Origin: Hymenopus coronatus | Taxonomy: Eukaryota > Arthropoda > Insecta > Mantodea > Hymenopodidae | Assembly: GCA_030762935.1 (NCBI GenBank) | Contig: CM060895.1 | Span: forward strand, 37,240,001 to 37,304,000 | DNA length: 64,000 nucleotides | Reading direction: 5' to 3' | In this document: in pieces, positions 1 through 11,497 of the stretch | Layout of the letters: every line of letters begins with the position of its first letter | Position numbering within the stretch: position 1 is the first letter of the stretch | Translations under genes and position numbers: made by a program | Notes under the pieces: model-generated | Databases searched by the model: none | Told to the model about the DNA's origin: nothing | What the model saw: the letters and a program-made list of their open reading frames with translations, nothing else

Positions 1-300
1 AAATTGTATCTTTTAACGTGATCTACACGTTTTGTGTAGTACGTTTTTGTCCATCTCTTACGGTTTACCAGGTATGCAAAAGTCATCCAGAATGAAGAGG
101 TCTTCAGAGGCTTTTACAGAAAACTAAAAATGTACATTTTATTTGTCATGTAAATGTATGCACACACCGAAGTTTTTCTGAAAGTACCTTCTTTAGATTC
201 AGGGAGCCTATAACGAGTATTTCCGATGAAATTCTGGCATAGACTTTTGAGTGGAATGCAATACCTTCTCTACCATGTTCTATACAGAGAAAGTAAAACT
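1..300 (+). mobile_element. Rep-H copy, hairpin-end part, cut by window edge
   Basis: The interior motif TCTCTTACGGTTTACCAG is followed by the core and the closing motif GAGAAAGTAAAA near 290. The left part lies outside the window. The microsatellite and hairpin are eroded, so this is an old copy. Confidence 0.75.
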
Positions 301-381
301 AAAATATAATCTGGTATATAATATACGTATGGCTACAGCTAAAGTTTTACTTCTCTTCTACGAAACACTCTTACAATATAT

Positions 382-757
382 AAGGTCTTTGACAGAGTAA
401 TAAGAGACAAATTATGGATAATAATGAAGATGAAGGGATAACTATTATATTTATTCCAAAGTGTCAAGAAACTACATAAAATACTAATCTATGCTTTAAA
501 ATAATGGAATAGGAGAAATGGTTAGGTTTGGGATGCACCAAGGATGTCCACTTTCCCCTACTTTATTTAACATGATGACGTGTCTCTTGAAGAAGGGGGG
601 GGAGAAAAAAAGAGACTGTAAACTAATATTTTTAAAACTAGGGATGGCATATATACTATATTATCCTTTGACTATTAAGTCATTCAAGCAGCTTTTGGAG
701 AATGAGCTTCTAAGGGCAGCAAATCAACTTCAAGCAATATTCAGAAAATATTATTGA
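382..757 (+). pseudogene. Non-LTR retrotransposon reverse transcriptase relic
   Basis: Frames on the plus strand give KVFDRVIRDKLWIIMKMKG near 382-438, which resembles the KAFDRV...LW region around RT motif A. After a frame change, GMHQGCPLSPTLFN follows near 530-571, the strongly conserved RT palm motif usually written G(V/M)xQGCPLSPxLFN. Further on, a degenerate YILYY sits where the catalytic F/YxDD box would be, so the two catalytic aspartates are gone. RT of this class copies element RNA at the target site; this fragment cannot. It is a dead LINE remnant whose clade cannot be assigned from so little sequence. No 5' part or endonuclease domain is visible. Confidence 0.75.
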
Positions 758-862
758 TCCACTTAAAAGTATAAAATTATGTCTTTTGAGGATAAATTTA
801 CAGTTAGACCACAAATTGTTGAAAAATGCAGACAACTCTGAAAGGAAAACCAACCAAAAAAA

Positions 863-1733
863 TTCCGATGTGTTCCATTCACATGATTTTCTCAACATCA
901 CTACAACAAATTATTGTTAAAATCTTCTGCTTCTATTTACTTCGTGCTAATCCAGAATAAATCAGCAAAGATAGTCTTATTACTTGTTTCCTTTCAAGTT
1001 GAAGCGAAATAAGGGAGTACCATAGGTTAAAGTGATATTTGACTATCACTGGTTGCTGTTTGTTATGTGACTGAAGTTCATTTGTTTGTATGGACAGGAG
1101 TTGACAAATTCCCGTATGAGAAAATTAAGTTTTTTAACGGTGAAACCAAAAACAAGGAATATCTCAAAAACGATCAACTCAACGACAAAAATGTGCATAA
1201 CATAAATCGTGTGCTTCAACGTGCTCTACATTTTTTTGTGGGGTAAGTTTTTGTCCCTCTCTTATGGTTTAGCAGCTATGCAACAGTTCATAAAAATTAA
1301 TTAATAATAAAGTAGTCTTCAGAGGCTATTCCCAGAAAATTCAAGATATGCACTTCATTTGTCAGGTAAATATCTTTAATGTACGATATTTTAAGCAAAA
1401 TCGTTAGAGCCATTTTTGAGGAAAAAAGTTCGAAAAAAGTTACATGTAAAGGGTAGTTTGGGGTGGGGGGATTTTTCTGAAAATCTTCGTGTCGCATCTC
1501 TGGAGGATACTAAACTTATATACCAAGTTTGGTATTTTACCGACTTTTCGTTTTGGAGTTATCGTGTTCACAGACACACGGACATACACACGAACCTTTT
1601 TCTGAAAATGCTTTTTTTGGATACAGGGGACCCTAAAACATATATTTCCAGTGAAATCTCGATATCGAATGTTTGGGTGGAGTGCAATACCTTTTCTATA
1701 CACTATGTACATAGTATGTGTAGAGAAAGTAAT
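863..1733 (+). mobile_element. Rep-H copy, near full length
   Basis: It starts TTCCGATGTGTTCCATTCAC, carries the core motifs TCTTTAATGTACGATATTTT and GGTAGTTTGGGGTGGGG and the microsatellite near 1575-1595, and ends with the hairpin CACTATGTACATAGTATGTG followed by TAGAGAAAGT. Apparent open frames inside it are repeat sequence, not genes. Confidence 0.85.
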
Positions 1734-1940
1734 TATACAATTATTCGATTTGACCAGATATTGGCAGTTCCTCTGCTGCTATATGATAGTGAAGTGGGTT
1801 CTTAATATAATCCTTTAAAGAAGAATATACACAATTGAAGTGCAATTTCTCAGACGTGTATCAGGATATACACGGAAGGATCACTTCCCAAGCGTACAAA
1901 AACGCGAATAGTTAAATGTACTTATCTAATTAAAAGATAT

Positions 1941-2323
1941 CGCCCTCCGTGGGGTAGTGGTTATCATGCGAGTCTCTAAACCCCAACATTGCAACTTCAA
2001 ATCTGGTGGAAGATGATGGATTTTTCGGACTCAAACATCTTTAGCATGGCTTCCTTCGGAAGTGATGTAAATCCGGTGGTCCCATGTAATGTTTATTAAT
2101 GTAAAAAAAAAACCTCATACCCTGAAAGAGGAAGGTTTCTGGGCAAAATTCCACAATTTAGCGTCCGCAGGTCGTGATTTCTTCCTGCAGTGCCATCTGC
2201 GGGTGACGAGCCGACCCCTTCTCACCATAGCGCACAGCGGCGAACTCAAGAATTAGAAATTCAAATCCGATCAAGCAAACATTGTAATGATGCCCTTGCT
2301 CTATTTAAGAGCTAACTAGCTAG
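1941..2323 (+). mobile_element. tRNA-derived SINE, family S2, with target-site duplication
   Basis: A tRNA-like head (CCTCCGTGGGGTAGTGGTTA, A-box-like) is followed by a degenerate B box (CTTCAAATCTGG), then a body with CTTCCTTCGGAAGTGATGTAAA that is shared with five other S2 copies. It is flanked by imperfect direct repeats CTAATTAAAAGATAT (1926-1940) and CTAATTAAAATATA (2324-2337), consistent with LINE-driven insertion. Confidence 0.75.
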
Positions 2324-2580
2324 CTAATTAAAATATAAGATTTATATCATCAAATGAAAGAGTTTCCTACAGATAGAAAGAATGAATGACAACAGTATTA
2401 CTAAACATGGTCGATATTCGATTTATATGGAAGATTATTTTCTTGCAGAACCAGCTTTACTGCCTAACCTTGCAGTGGAAGAATACAGAGGCCAATATAT
2501 GCATATAAATAAAATGTAAACATTTATGCAGACATTCGAAAACTGCGGCTTTTGCGCCATTCTTTGCACTCAAGAATTAA

Positions 2581-3386
2581 AAATATGTGTTCCATTCACA
2601 TGACTTTCTCTACATCTCTGTAACAAATTATAGTTAAAAAGCTTGTTTCTATCTACTTTATGCTAGCTGAGGTAAACATTGTTAGAATCCTTTCTTGTAA
2701 GTAGAAGAGAAATGGAATACACTGGGCTAAAACTATAGTCAAATCCTTTAAAAGTTGGGTGCCATGTGGTTGAAATCCGTTTCTTTGCATTGTCAGGGGT
2801 TGATAAATTCCCGTATGTGAAACATTTGAAGTATTTTAAAACTGAAACCAATAACAAGAAAACTCAAAAATGGTCAACTCCACGAAAAAAAAATGTATAT
2901 GGCCTAAATTGTGTGCTTTAATGACATCTATATTTTTTGTGTATTAAGTTTTTGTCTATCTCTTACGGTTTACTACTTATGGAAAATCCAGCAAAATTCA
3001 TCCAGAATAAAGACTTTTCCTAGAAAATTCAAGGTATCCATTTTATTTACCATATAAATATCTTTAATATGCGGTATTTTAATCAATAGCATTAGAGTCA
3101 TTTTTAAGAGATTTTTTTCGAAACTGTTTCCATGTAAATCGTATGTAAATCAAAATATGTTTGCCGTATCCTTGGAAGATACTAAATTTAAATACCAATT
3201 TTGGTACTTTACAGATTCCTCGTTTTTGGGTTATCAGTTTGGACCTTTTTTCTAAAAATACTTTTTTTTGGATACGTGGGACCCTAAAACGTGTACTTCA
3301 AGTAAAATCTCAGTTTCGAATTTTTGGGTGGAATGCAATACCGTATCTATATACTATGTGCACAGTACGAGTAGAGAAAGTAAAAA
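2581..3386 (+). mobile_element. Rep-H copy
   Basis: ATGTGTTCCATTCACATGAC at the left and GAGTAGAGAAAGTAAAAA at the right. The microsatellite is nearly absent and the hairpin is degraded. Confidence 0.82.
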
Positions 3387-3535
3387 TACAAAATGAAGTG
3401 CAACATTTGTAAGTAAAATAAAAACAAAAATCTGGAACGGATCGTACATGTTAAAGTATAGTCTATTGTTTAGATAAGTATGCTTTTAAGCACATTAGCA
3501 TTTTATAGCGTCAATATGAGGTTTAAAATATTGCA

Positions 3536-3606
3536 GGTCCCACCGAGATTTGAACTCGGATCGCTGGATTCAAAGTCCAGAGTGCTAACCATTACACCAT
3601 GGGACC
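3536..3606 (-). tRNA. tRNA-Gln (anticodon UUG), isolated
   Basis: The minus strand folds as a canonical cloverleaf. Acceptor stem GGTCCCA/TGGGACC is fully paired; the D arm has GTGT...GCAC with loop AATGGTTA (G18G19 present); anticodon arm CTGGA-CTTTGAA-TCCAG gives anticodon TTG; the T arm CCGAG-TTCAAAT-CTCGG contains the B box. There is no intron. The discriminator is T at 3535 and CCA is not encoded. A T4 run, a Pol III terminator, lies about 10 nt downstream (AAAA on the plus strand near 3523). Nothing is broken, so it is probably functional. It differs from the 54.7-57.5 kb array at acceptor pair 4:69 (C-G here, U-A there). Confidence 0.95.
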
Positions 3607-3869
3607 TCTGTCGAAGTTTTTACTGACCTTGTGCTTGTATCCAGCTAATCGACAGTCATAAAACGATGCTAATGGGTTCTAAATGGCACGTGTCATGCTG
3701 ACCCAGATAGAGCAACTCAAAGACTCAATTTAACGTATATGTACGTGTCTTGGGGATTTTAAAGATTTTGACATGGCAACGAAGATGCAGATCCTATGCC
3801 TTAAATTGCTTCCATTTTTAGTAGAAAACGGAAGGTTATATCAGTTTGAAAATAGGATTTAATAAATTT

Positions 3870-4864
3870 CATGTGTTCCATTCACATGACTTTTGCTATC
3901 TGTTCCGGAAGCAAACTTTTCTTATAGACATTCTTTTATTTACATCAATCTAATCGAGACAAACATTAGCAGAATTGGTCTTATTACTTACCTCACTGTA
4001 GGAGGAAACTAAGGGAGTACACTAAGCAAAGCGATAGTCGAATCCTTTAAAAGCCGATCGCTAATCGTGGTACTCATCAGCACAATGTTCTTATTACTTA
4101 GTTCCGTATAAGTAGGAAGAAAATTAGGGAATACACTAGGCTAAACCAATAGTCAAATGTTTTAGAAGCTGTCGTTAGGCGATTATCATTACAAATCGCT
4201 TCTTTTCTTGGCCAGGAGTAGAACAAAAGAAAAACGGACACTCCCATCTGAGAAAAGTATGAACTTCACAACTGAAACTAATAACAATGAAAATCTCGAA
4301 AACGGTAAGCTCCACAAGAAAAATGTATATGACATAGCTTGTGTATTTTAACAAGACATAAATTTTTTGTATAGCAAGTTTTTGTCTACTTCTTACGGTT
4401 TACTAGTTATGCCAAATTAAGCAAAATTCATCCAGAACAAACAGGTCTTCAGAAGCTATTCACAAAAAATTCAAGATATACATTTTATTTGTTAGGTAAA
4501 TATCTTTAATATATGATATTTTAATCAAAATTGTTAGAGCCATTTTTAAGAAAATCAAAATTTTCGAAAAAAGTTCCATGTAAAAGGTAGTTTGGGGTGG
4601 GGGGATTTTTCTCAAAATCTTCGTGTCGCATCCCTGGTAGATACTAAACTTAAATATCCAGTTTGGAATTTTAGCTACTTTTCGTTTTGAGTTGTCGTGT
4701 TCACAGACACACGGACATACGGACACACACACACACGGACCTTTTTCTCAAAATGCCTTTTTTGGATACAGGTGGTCCTAAAACATGTATTATCGAATTT
4801 TTTTGTGGAGTGCAATACATTCTCTATACACTATGTACACAGTGAGTATAGAGAAAGTAAAAAT
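3870..4864 (+). mobile_element. Rep-H copy, diverged, with internal partial duplication
   Basis: Left motif ATGTGTTCCATTCACATGAC, right end CACTATGTACACAGTGAGTATAGAG. The section around 3980-4060 (TTATTACTT...AATCCTTTAAAAGC) is repeated in altered form around 4090-4170, so about 110 bp is duplicated inside the copy. Confidence 0.8.
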
Positions 4865-4882
4865 TGCAATTACGTTCTCTTT

Positions 4883-5230
4883 ATAACTCCTTGGCACGAC
4901 AGCTCACGGGGAACCTTGGCCTACCGCCCGGCCGCTGCGTCCCCCATCTCGGTTCACTACAGACGTCATGGATGGGTTGCAGCATTGGAGGGTGAGACGT
5001 GGTCAGCGCCTCGAGTCGCTCCCGGCCGGTTAATGCGGTCCTCATGACCTGGAGCCGCTACTTCTCCATCAAGTAGCTCCTCAATTGGCCCCCCAGGGAC
5101 CTTATGAGGCTGAGTGCACCCCGGGCCAGGTCTCCCAGCGGGGGAAAAATCCCCACGGCGCTACTGGAGATCGAACCCAGGTCTCCCGCTTGGTAAGCAG
5201 CTGCGCTACCACCGCGCTAAGGAGACGACC
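4883..5230 (-). mobile_element. tRNA-derived SINE, family S1, full length with perfect 12-bp TSD
   Basis: GC-rich block unlike its surroundings. Minus strand: a tRNA-like head with A box TAGCGCGGTGGTAGCGC near 5220 and B box GGTTCGATCTC near 5180-5170, then a 280-bp body. Both flanks carry TACGTTCTCTTT (4871-4882 and 5231-5242), an exact 12-bp duplication, which indicates a fairly recent insertion. The flanks form one older Rep-H. Confidence 0.9.
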
Positions 5231-5242
5231 TACGTTCTCTTT

Positions 5243-5720
5243 GCTTGCAGGAATAAACAAAAGAGAGATGGTCTCCCATTTAAGAAAACTTAAAAGTAAC
5301 TAATCGCCTAATACTACAAAACTGTACATGATATTAACTGTGTTTTAACGATTTTTGTTGTAGGAAGGTTTTGTCTATCTCTTACGGTTTATCAGTTATA
5401 CAAAAGTCATCCAGAATGAATAGGTTTCTGAGACTATTCATAAAATTCAAGATATACTTTTATTTATCTTGTAAATATATATAACTTTTCATTTTGAATT
5501 ATGTTGTTTACAGACACAAACACACGCTGTGACGCAGAGAAACATAGACATACCTATAGTCACGAACCTTTTTTTTTTTTTTTCTAAAAATGTATTATTT
5601 ATTTATTTTTTATTTACGGATCTACAAAGCTTCTATTCCTAGTGAAATCTCAGTATCGAATTTTTGGGTGGAATGCAAAACCTTCTCTATTTGCTAAGTA
5701 CATGGTAGAGAAAGTAAAAA
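5243..5720 (+). mobile_element. Rep-H copy, right half, old
   Basis: Contains TCTCTTACGGTTTATCAG, TCATCCAGAATGAATAGG and the closing GTAGAGAAAGTAAAAACT. A 19-nt T-run near 5574 interrupts it. Confidence 0.75.
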
Positions 5721-7229
5721 CTAAGTAAGATTCTTAACTTTCTCTTTGAAGGGCTTACAAGCCAATGCCTCAGGTCAGATGTCTGTCGAGAATCAAGCGA
5801 AATCTGTATTATAGAATATCCAGGATGACTGATCAGCCCAATGGCGATGAAGAAGAAAATGAAATGTAGTGATGAAAGGGATGATAAGAAAATGTAAGTA
5901 TTCCTATAAACACACGCAAAACGCTACGCAGTGCAAGAGTTAGCAACCTCAAACTTTTGCTTGCGTTGCGCACATAGAGGAAGAATTCTGCATTCTTTCC
6001 TCTATGCACATCCTGCTGTTCAACAACAGTTGATTTCAGATTTTGCAGCACCTACTGTGCATACATGCTGCTGTTCTATTTGAGTTCTGCGCCATCTCTC
6101 ATTTCCCTCAAGAGGTTATGTTAGTATTCTTGCTGAATCCTCGTTTGATTTATTGGATGTACCCCAATCTGCGTCTAGATTTCTTGGCTCTCACAAATTG
6201 TAAGGCGCAAAGAGATAATGCGCATTTTTTAAATGTGCAACTTTATTACTTTCTTCAGTCTCCATGCTTACAATGTTATTAATTTTTTGTTAAATAATTA
6301 TTGTGAGCTCACTACCGTGAGAGTCACTTGTGTGTATATAATTGCATAACTTATTTCTTTATTTTTAAAAGACTGAGTGAACTTGCTTTATAATATTGTA
6401 AGCTGATTTATTCAATTTGAAACCTCTGGTGCTTTTGGAAGATATAAAATTTACTGACCTAAAAACCTGTACCAACTTTTTGCGTAAGGCTTACGACTGT
6501 ATTCTGAATGGTCTTCCCTCGCGCCTGCACTTGTGCTGCGTTATGTCTGCGCTTGCATCTCATAGTGAATATAGCTTATCTGGCATTCTTAAGACCCGGG
6601 GTTTGATTTCCGCGACTGCGAACTCTAGTTCAGGGTTGATGTGTGGTTTTCTCGGCCTATCAAGGCGAATGCTGTTTACACGAATACTGTCCTTTCAATC
6701 TCTTTAATTTCATCTCCTCCTTTATTTCATCTTTCAGGTTTGGTTGGTTTTTGCTGGTTCGGGGGCTTGCGGTGTCACATGTGCTTTGTTCACCGGCCGC
6801 GCTTGGAGCTTCAGATGGGGATAAGAGCCGCTTCGTCGCCCTCTCTTGACGCTGTGGTTCCTCGCCAGTGTGTGTTAGCCACAATAGGCTGTTCAGGACC
6901 GCAGTGAGAGAGGTTTTCCCCTCCGTTCCTTGCCTCCTCCCTAGAACAGGCCTGGAAGTCCGCTCTCATTTGTGCACAACATTGCCACCGCTTTCTTGCC
7001 CACTCCACTGTGACTGCTTAACTGTGCACAGGACGAATAAGAACAGGCAGTGACGTTTCATTGAGAACGCCAACGAAAATGTTGCATACAAATTTCGTGT
7101 TGATTTAGAAAAGGATTACTTCTGTGTTCAGCATGGGGAAAAGGCTGAATGTTTATTAGGTTCTAAACAGTCGTGCCAAGTCAAAAATTATAACATCAGA
7201 CGATATTTTAATTCTTACAAAAGACTCAT
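5721..7229. other. Interval without a recognised gene
   Basis: Mixed AT-rich and, at 6,500-7,030, GC-richer sequence. Open frames of 60-96 codons occur in several frames without a recognisable family, splice context or conserved motif. GGGGTTTGATTTCC near 6598 looks like a Pol III B box, so a diverged SINE covering part of 6,550-6,900 is possible but unproven. Confidence 0.4.
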
Positions 7230-7983
7230 ATTTTATCATGCATCATGCTAATTCAGATAAACCTTAGCACAAACGGTCTTATTACGTACTTCTTTATAAG
7301 TAGAATGGAAATAATGGCATACATTATGCTAAACGGGTAGTCAAATCTTGTACAGCTTGACTTTGATTGACTTTGCAATTGGGTTTTATGGCCAGGAGTA
7401 AAACAATAAAGATATGAAACAGAAGAGCACTTCCTCTGTGAGAAGTATTTTAAAAGTAAAAAGCAATATAGGAAAAGATGGACTCTATAAAAAAAAAAAA
7501 CATGTAATATTATTTGCATATTTTAACGAGATGTACATTTTTGTGAAGTAACGTTTTGTCTATCTCAGTTTTTCAGTTTACCGTTACACAAAAGTCATTC
7601 AGAATAAAGAGAAATTCAGAGATAATTTCCAGAAAATCAAAATATACATTTTATTTGTTATGTATATGTTTTCTATATATCTTTATTATACGGCAAAATC
7701 GTTAGAGCCATTTTTGAGAAAATCAAAATTTTAGAATTTTGTCATGTAAAGGGTAGTTTTATATGGAGGAATTTTCCTGAAAATCTTTGTGTTGCATCCT
7801 TGGAAGAAACTAAACTTAAATACCAAGTGTGTTATTTTACCGACTTCTCGTTTTTGACTTATGTTGCTCACATAATACGGACACCTAACGTATATTTCCA
7901 GTGAAATCTCGGTTTCGAATTTTTCGGTGGAGTGCAATACCTTCTCAATATCTATGTTCTATGTACTAAGTACAGAAAGTATG
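7230..7983 (+). mobile_element. Rep-H copy, 5' end worn
   Basis: ATCATGCTAATTCAGATAAA near the left, core ACGGCAAAATCGTTAGAGCC, right GAATTTTTCGGTGGAGTGCA, then ACAGAAAGTATGAG. The microsatellite is lost. Confidence 0.78.
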
Positions 7984-8298
7984 AGATGTCTTCTGAATGT
8001 GCTATATAAATTATAAGTTATTGCGTTAGAAGGGCTTCATCGCTAGATGTATTTCGAAGCTGATCTTCACATTGTTTAGGCGTTTTCCAATTTTAAATCG
8101 CAGAAATGCATAGCCTGGAAAATGTTCTCTATAAAAATTCATTTTTGAATGAACACAAAATCTTTAAATGATGACAATTGAAAAATAAAACCATTCGAGA
8201 AAATCGAACTAACCACGCGTTAATCAATTCGCAAGACATTAGAAAGTAGCCGTCAGATATAAACAAATTCATTTTGTTTTTGCAACACGGCATTCTAA

Positions 8299-9112
8299 AT
8301 TTTTACTTTCTCTAGCTTGTAAGTTCATACAATGTACATAGTGCCTAGAGAAATTATGGTATTCTACCCAAAAATTCTATGTCGAGATCTCACCGGAAAT
8401 ATATATTTTGAGGTCCCCTGAATCAAAAAATTTATAAAAAAGGTGTGTGTATGTGTGTGTTTGTCTGTAGTCAGCACACCTCAAAAACGAAAAGTGCGTT
8501 AAATATCAAACAAGGTATTTATGTTCAGTATCTTCAAAGAATGCGACACGCAGATTTTTAAGATAATCCCCTAAAACTACCTTTGCATGGATTTTTTTTT
8601 TAAATTGTGTTTTTCTCAAAAATGGCTCCAACGACTTTGATTAAAATATCGTATAGGTATTAAAGATATTTAAATGACAATATGTATATCTTCAATTTTC
8701 TAGGAATAGCCTCTGAAGACCTCTTTATTTTGAATGAATTTTATTGAATTTTGCTTAACTGGTAAACATTAATAGACTAAAACTTACTACACAATATCGT
8801 TAACACAATTTATTTCAACTTAAAAAAATATATATAAATAACTGTCCGTTTTTAAGATATTCCTTGTTATTTGCCAACTGTTAGCCATAGAAATAAAGGA
8901 ATTTCAATCGCATAGCAACCAGCTTTTAAAATATTTGAATATCGCGTTAGTCTATGGTACTCTCTTATTTCCTTTCTACAAGGAAGCAAGTACCTATGTA
9001 ATAATACCATTTCTGTTAATTTTATATCAATTAGTAAGAAGTAGACAGAAAAATAAGTTTTTAACAATAATTTGTAACAGAGATGTAGAGAAAGTCATAT
9101 GAAATTCAAATT
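8299..9112 (-). mobile_element. Rep-H copy, near full length
   Basis: Opens with TTTTTACTTTCTCTAGC and a worn hairpin (TACAATGTACATAGTG), then GATCTCACCGGAAATATATA, a GTGTGTATGTGTGTGTTTGTCT microsatellite and the core, and ends AGATGTAGAGAAAGTCATATG. Confidence 0.85.
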
Positions 9113-9120
9113 ATTTTTTT

Positions 9121-9480
9121 TCTTTTGAAATTACGTATCATAATGTTTATTATATAGTTTCATTAACTTGAGAGAATCTGTTATATTTAACGGAGTGCAG
9201 CAGGAAACCAGGACATTCCCTAAGATGTGGGAGGAAGCCGAACAGCTGATGATGGTCCGGCCGCTGTAATGGGCCACCAAACATTCCAGTGGAGGCAGCG
9301 AAAGTGATGTCATAACAAGGATAATAGCAGCATTCCTGCATGTGCTCAAAGATGGCCTACTAACTTCGGAATGTTCCCCACCCGCTAGCAATCTGTCCAA
9401 CAGCTTGTGTATACATGATTAACAGGAAATATGTGCGACTTGACACTTTTTTTTTTCGTCTGGAGCGAATTCTTAGCCCA
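9121..9480. other. Interval between Rep-H copies, no recognised gene
   Basis: About 200 bp of GC-richer sequence (9,190-9,400) with two overlapping minus frames of 60-90 codons. Neither has a recognisable motif. It may be a fragment of a retroelement. Confidence 0.35.
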
Positions 9481-9481
9481 G

Positions 9482-10365
9482 TGTATCATTCGATACCGAG
9501 ATTTCACAAGAAATACATGTTTTGAGACCCCTGAATCCAATAAAGCATTTTAGAAGCATATCCCTGTGTGTGTGTGTGTGTATGTGTGTGTGTGTGTGTG
9601 TGTGGTGTCTCTTAGTCCATCTGTCTGTCTGTGGGCAGTATAGCTCAAAAGCGAAAAGACCGTTAAATAACAAACTTGGTATTTAGGTTTGGTATCTTCC
9701 AAAGATGCGACACTACGATTTTCAAGAAAAAAAACCCAACCCCAACTGGCCTTTACATGGAACATTATTCGAAAATTTTGATTTTCTCAAAAATAGCTCA
9801 ATCGGTTTTGATTCAAATCCCGCATGTTAAAGATATTTATATCCGAAATAAAATGTATATCTTGAATTTTCTGGGAATAGCCTCTGAATACCTCTTTGTT
9901 TTGGATGAATTTTGCCGAACTTTGCTTAACTGCTAAACAGTAAGAGATAGACAAAAACTTACTGCACAGAAAATTTAGATCTCGTCAAAATACACAATTT
10001 ATCTCCTTTACATTTTTGTTGTGGAGGTTATCGTTTCCGAGATATTCCTTGTTATTGGTTTCAGTTGTGAAGTAATTATAATTTTCTCAGACAGTAAGTT
10101 TTTCTTTTGTTCTACTCCTGGCCAAGCAAATAAGCTATTTGCAATGGCAATCGCATAACGATAGCTTTGAAAGCATTTGAACTATCGGTTTAGCCTAGTG
10201 TATTCCGTTATTTTCTTTCTACTTATAAGGAACTAAATAATAAGAACATTCTGCTAATGATTATCTCGATTATTAAGGTGCAAAAAGAAAAATAATCTTA
10301 TATAAGAGGTTTGTAGAACAGCTAGAGAAAGTCATGTGACTGTAACACATCAGATTTTTTTCGGA
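9482..10365 (-). mobile_element. Rep-H copy, hairpin missing
   Basis: Begins inside the end region at ATTCGATACCGAGATTTCAC without the hairpin. The microsatellite has both GTGT and TCTGTCTGTCTG blocks (9566-9632). Ends AGAGAAAGTCATGTGACTG and CAGATTTTTT. Confidence 0.85.
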
Positions 10366-10482
10366 ATTCTTCAGCATCATTCAGTGATATATACCCTGAC
10401 CTTTACATCCTACTTCTGACAGTAACTCAACACAATTTAGGAATCCACGCCTTATTTCACATGTTTAGTATTTCATAAAGCT

Positions 10483-11283
10483 ACTTTCTCTATATACCGA
10501 GATTTCACCGGAAATATATGTTTTAGGGTCCCCTGTATCCAAAAAAAGTATTTTCAGAAAAAGGTCCGTGTGTGTGTCCGTGTGTCCGTGAACACGATAA
10601 CTCAAAAACGAAAAGTCGGTAAAACACCAAACTTGGTATTTAAGTTTAATATCTTCCAGGGATGCGACACGAAGATTTTGAGAAAAAAACCCGCCCCAAA
10701 CTACCCTTTACATGGAACTTTTTTTTGAAAATTTCGATTTTCTAAAAAATGGCTCTAACGATTTAGATTAAAATATCGTATATTAAAGATATTTACCTGA
10801 CAAATAAAATGTATATTTTTAATTTTCTGGGAATAGCCTCTGAAGACTACTTTATGCTGGGTAAATTTTACGGAATTTTGCATACCTGCTAAACCGTAAG
10901 AGATGGACAAAAACTTACCACACAACAATTGTAGAGCACTTTAAAACACACAATTTATGTTATATACATTTTTTTCGTGGAGTTGATTGTTTTTCAGATA
11001 TTCCGTTTTTTTGGTTTTAGCTATAATATTCTCATACAGGACTTTGTGAACTCATGTCCATACAAACAAAGGAACTTCAGTCACATAGCAACCAGCTTCT
11101 GACCATCACTTTAACCTATGGTACTCCCTTATTTCGCTTCTATTTACAAGGAAGCAAGCAATAAGACTATTTCTGTTAATTTTTTCTCGTTTAGCAGGAA
11201 GTAAATAGAAGCATAAGCTTTTTAACAATCATTTATTGCAGAGTTGTAGAGAAAGTCATGTGAATGGAACACATCATATTTTT
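10483..11283 (-). mobile_element. Rep-H copy, hairpin deleted
   Basis: TACTTTCTCTATATACCGAG runs straight into the element, so both hairpin arms are missing while the subterminal repeat is kept. The core is close to consensus. It ends AGAGAAAGTCATGTGAATGG and ACACATCATATTTTTT and abuts the next copy. Confidence 0.87.
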
Positions 11284-11437
11284 TTGTATTACATTCTCTA
11301 AACGTACTATATACATAGTGTATAGAGGAAGTATCATATTCCACCCAAAATGCGATTCCGAGATTTCACCGGAAATACATGTTTCCAGACTCCCTGAATC
11401 CAATAAAAAAGCATTTTTAGAAACATGTCCTTGTGCG

Positions 11438-11497
<60 letters not shown>

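Noticed and set aside
1416..1805. Recurrent frames with ISGEISVSNFWVECNTFS-like peptides across the window
   Set aside because: They are translations of the Rep-H end next to the hairpin; they occur in every orientation and frame with stops and shifts, and no copy gives a longer conserved protein.
6417..6707. 96-codon plus frame as a gene
   Set aside because: Several overlapping frames of similar length in the same GC-richer block and a B-box-like motif suggest repeat-derived sequence.
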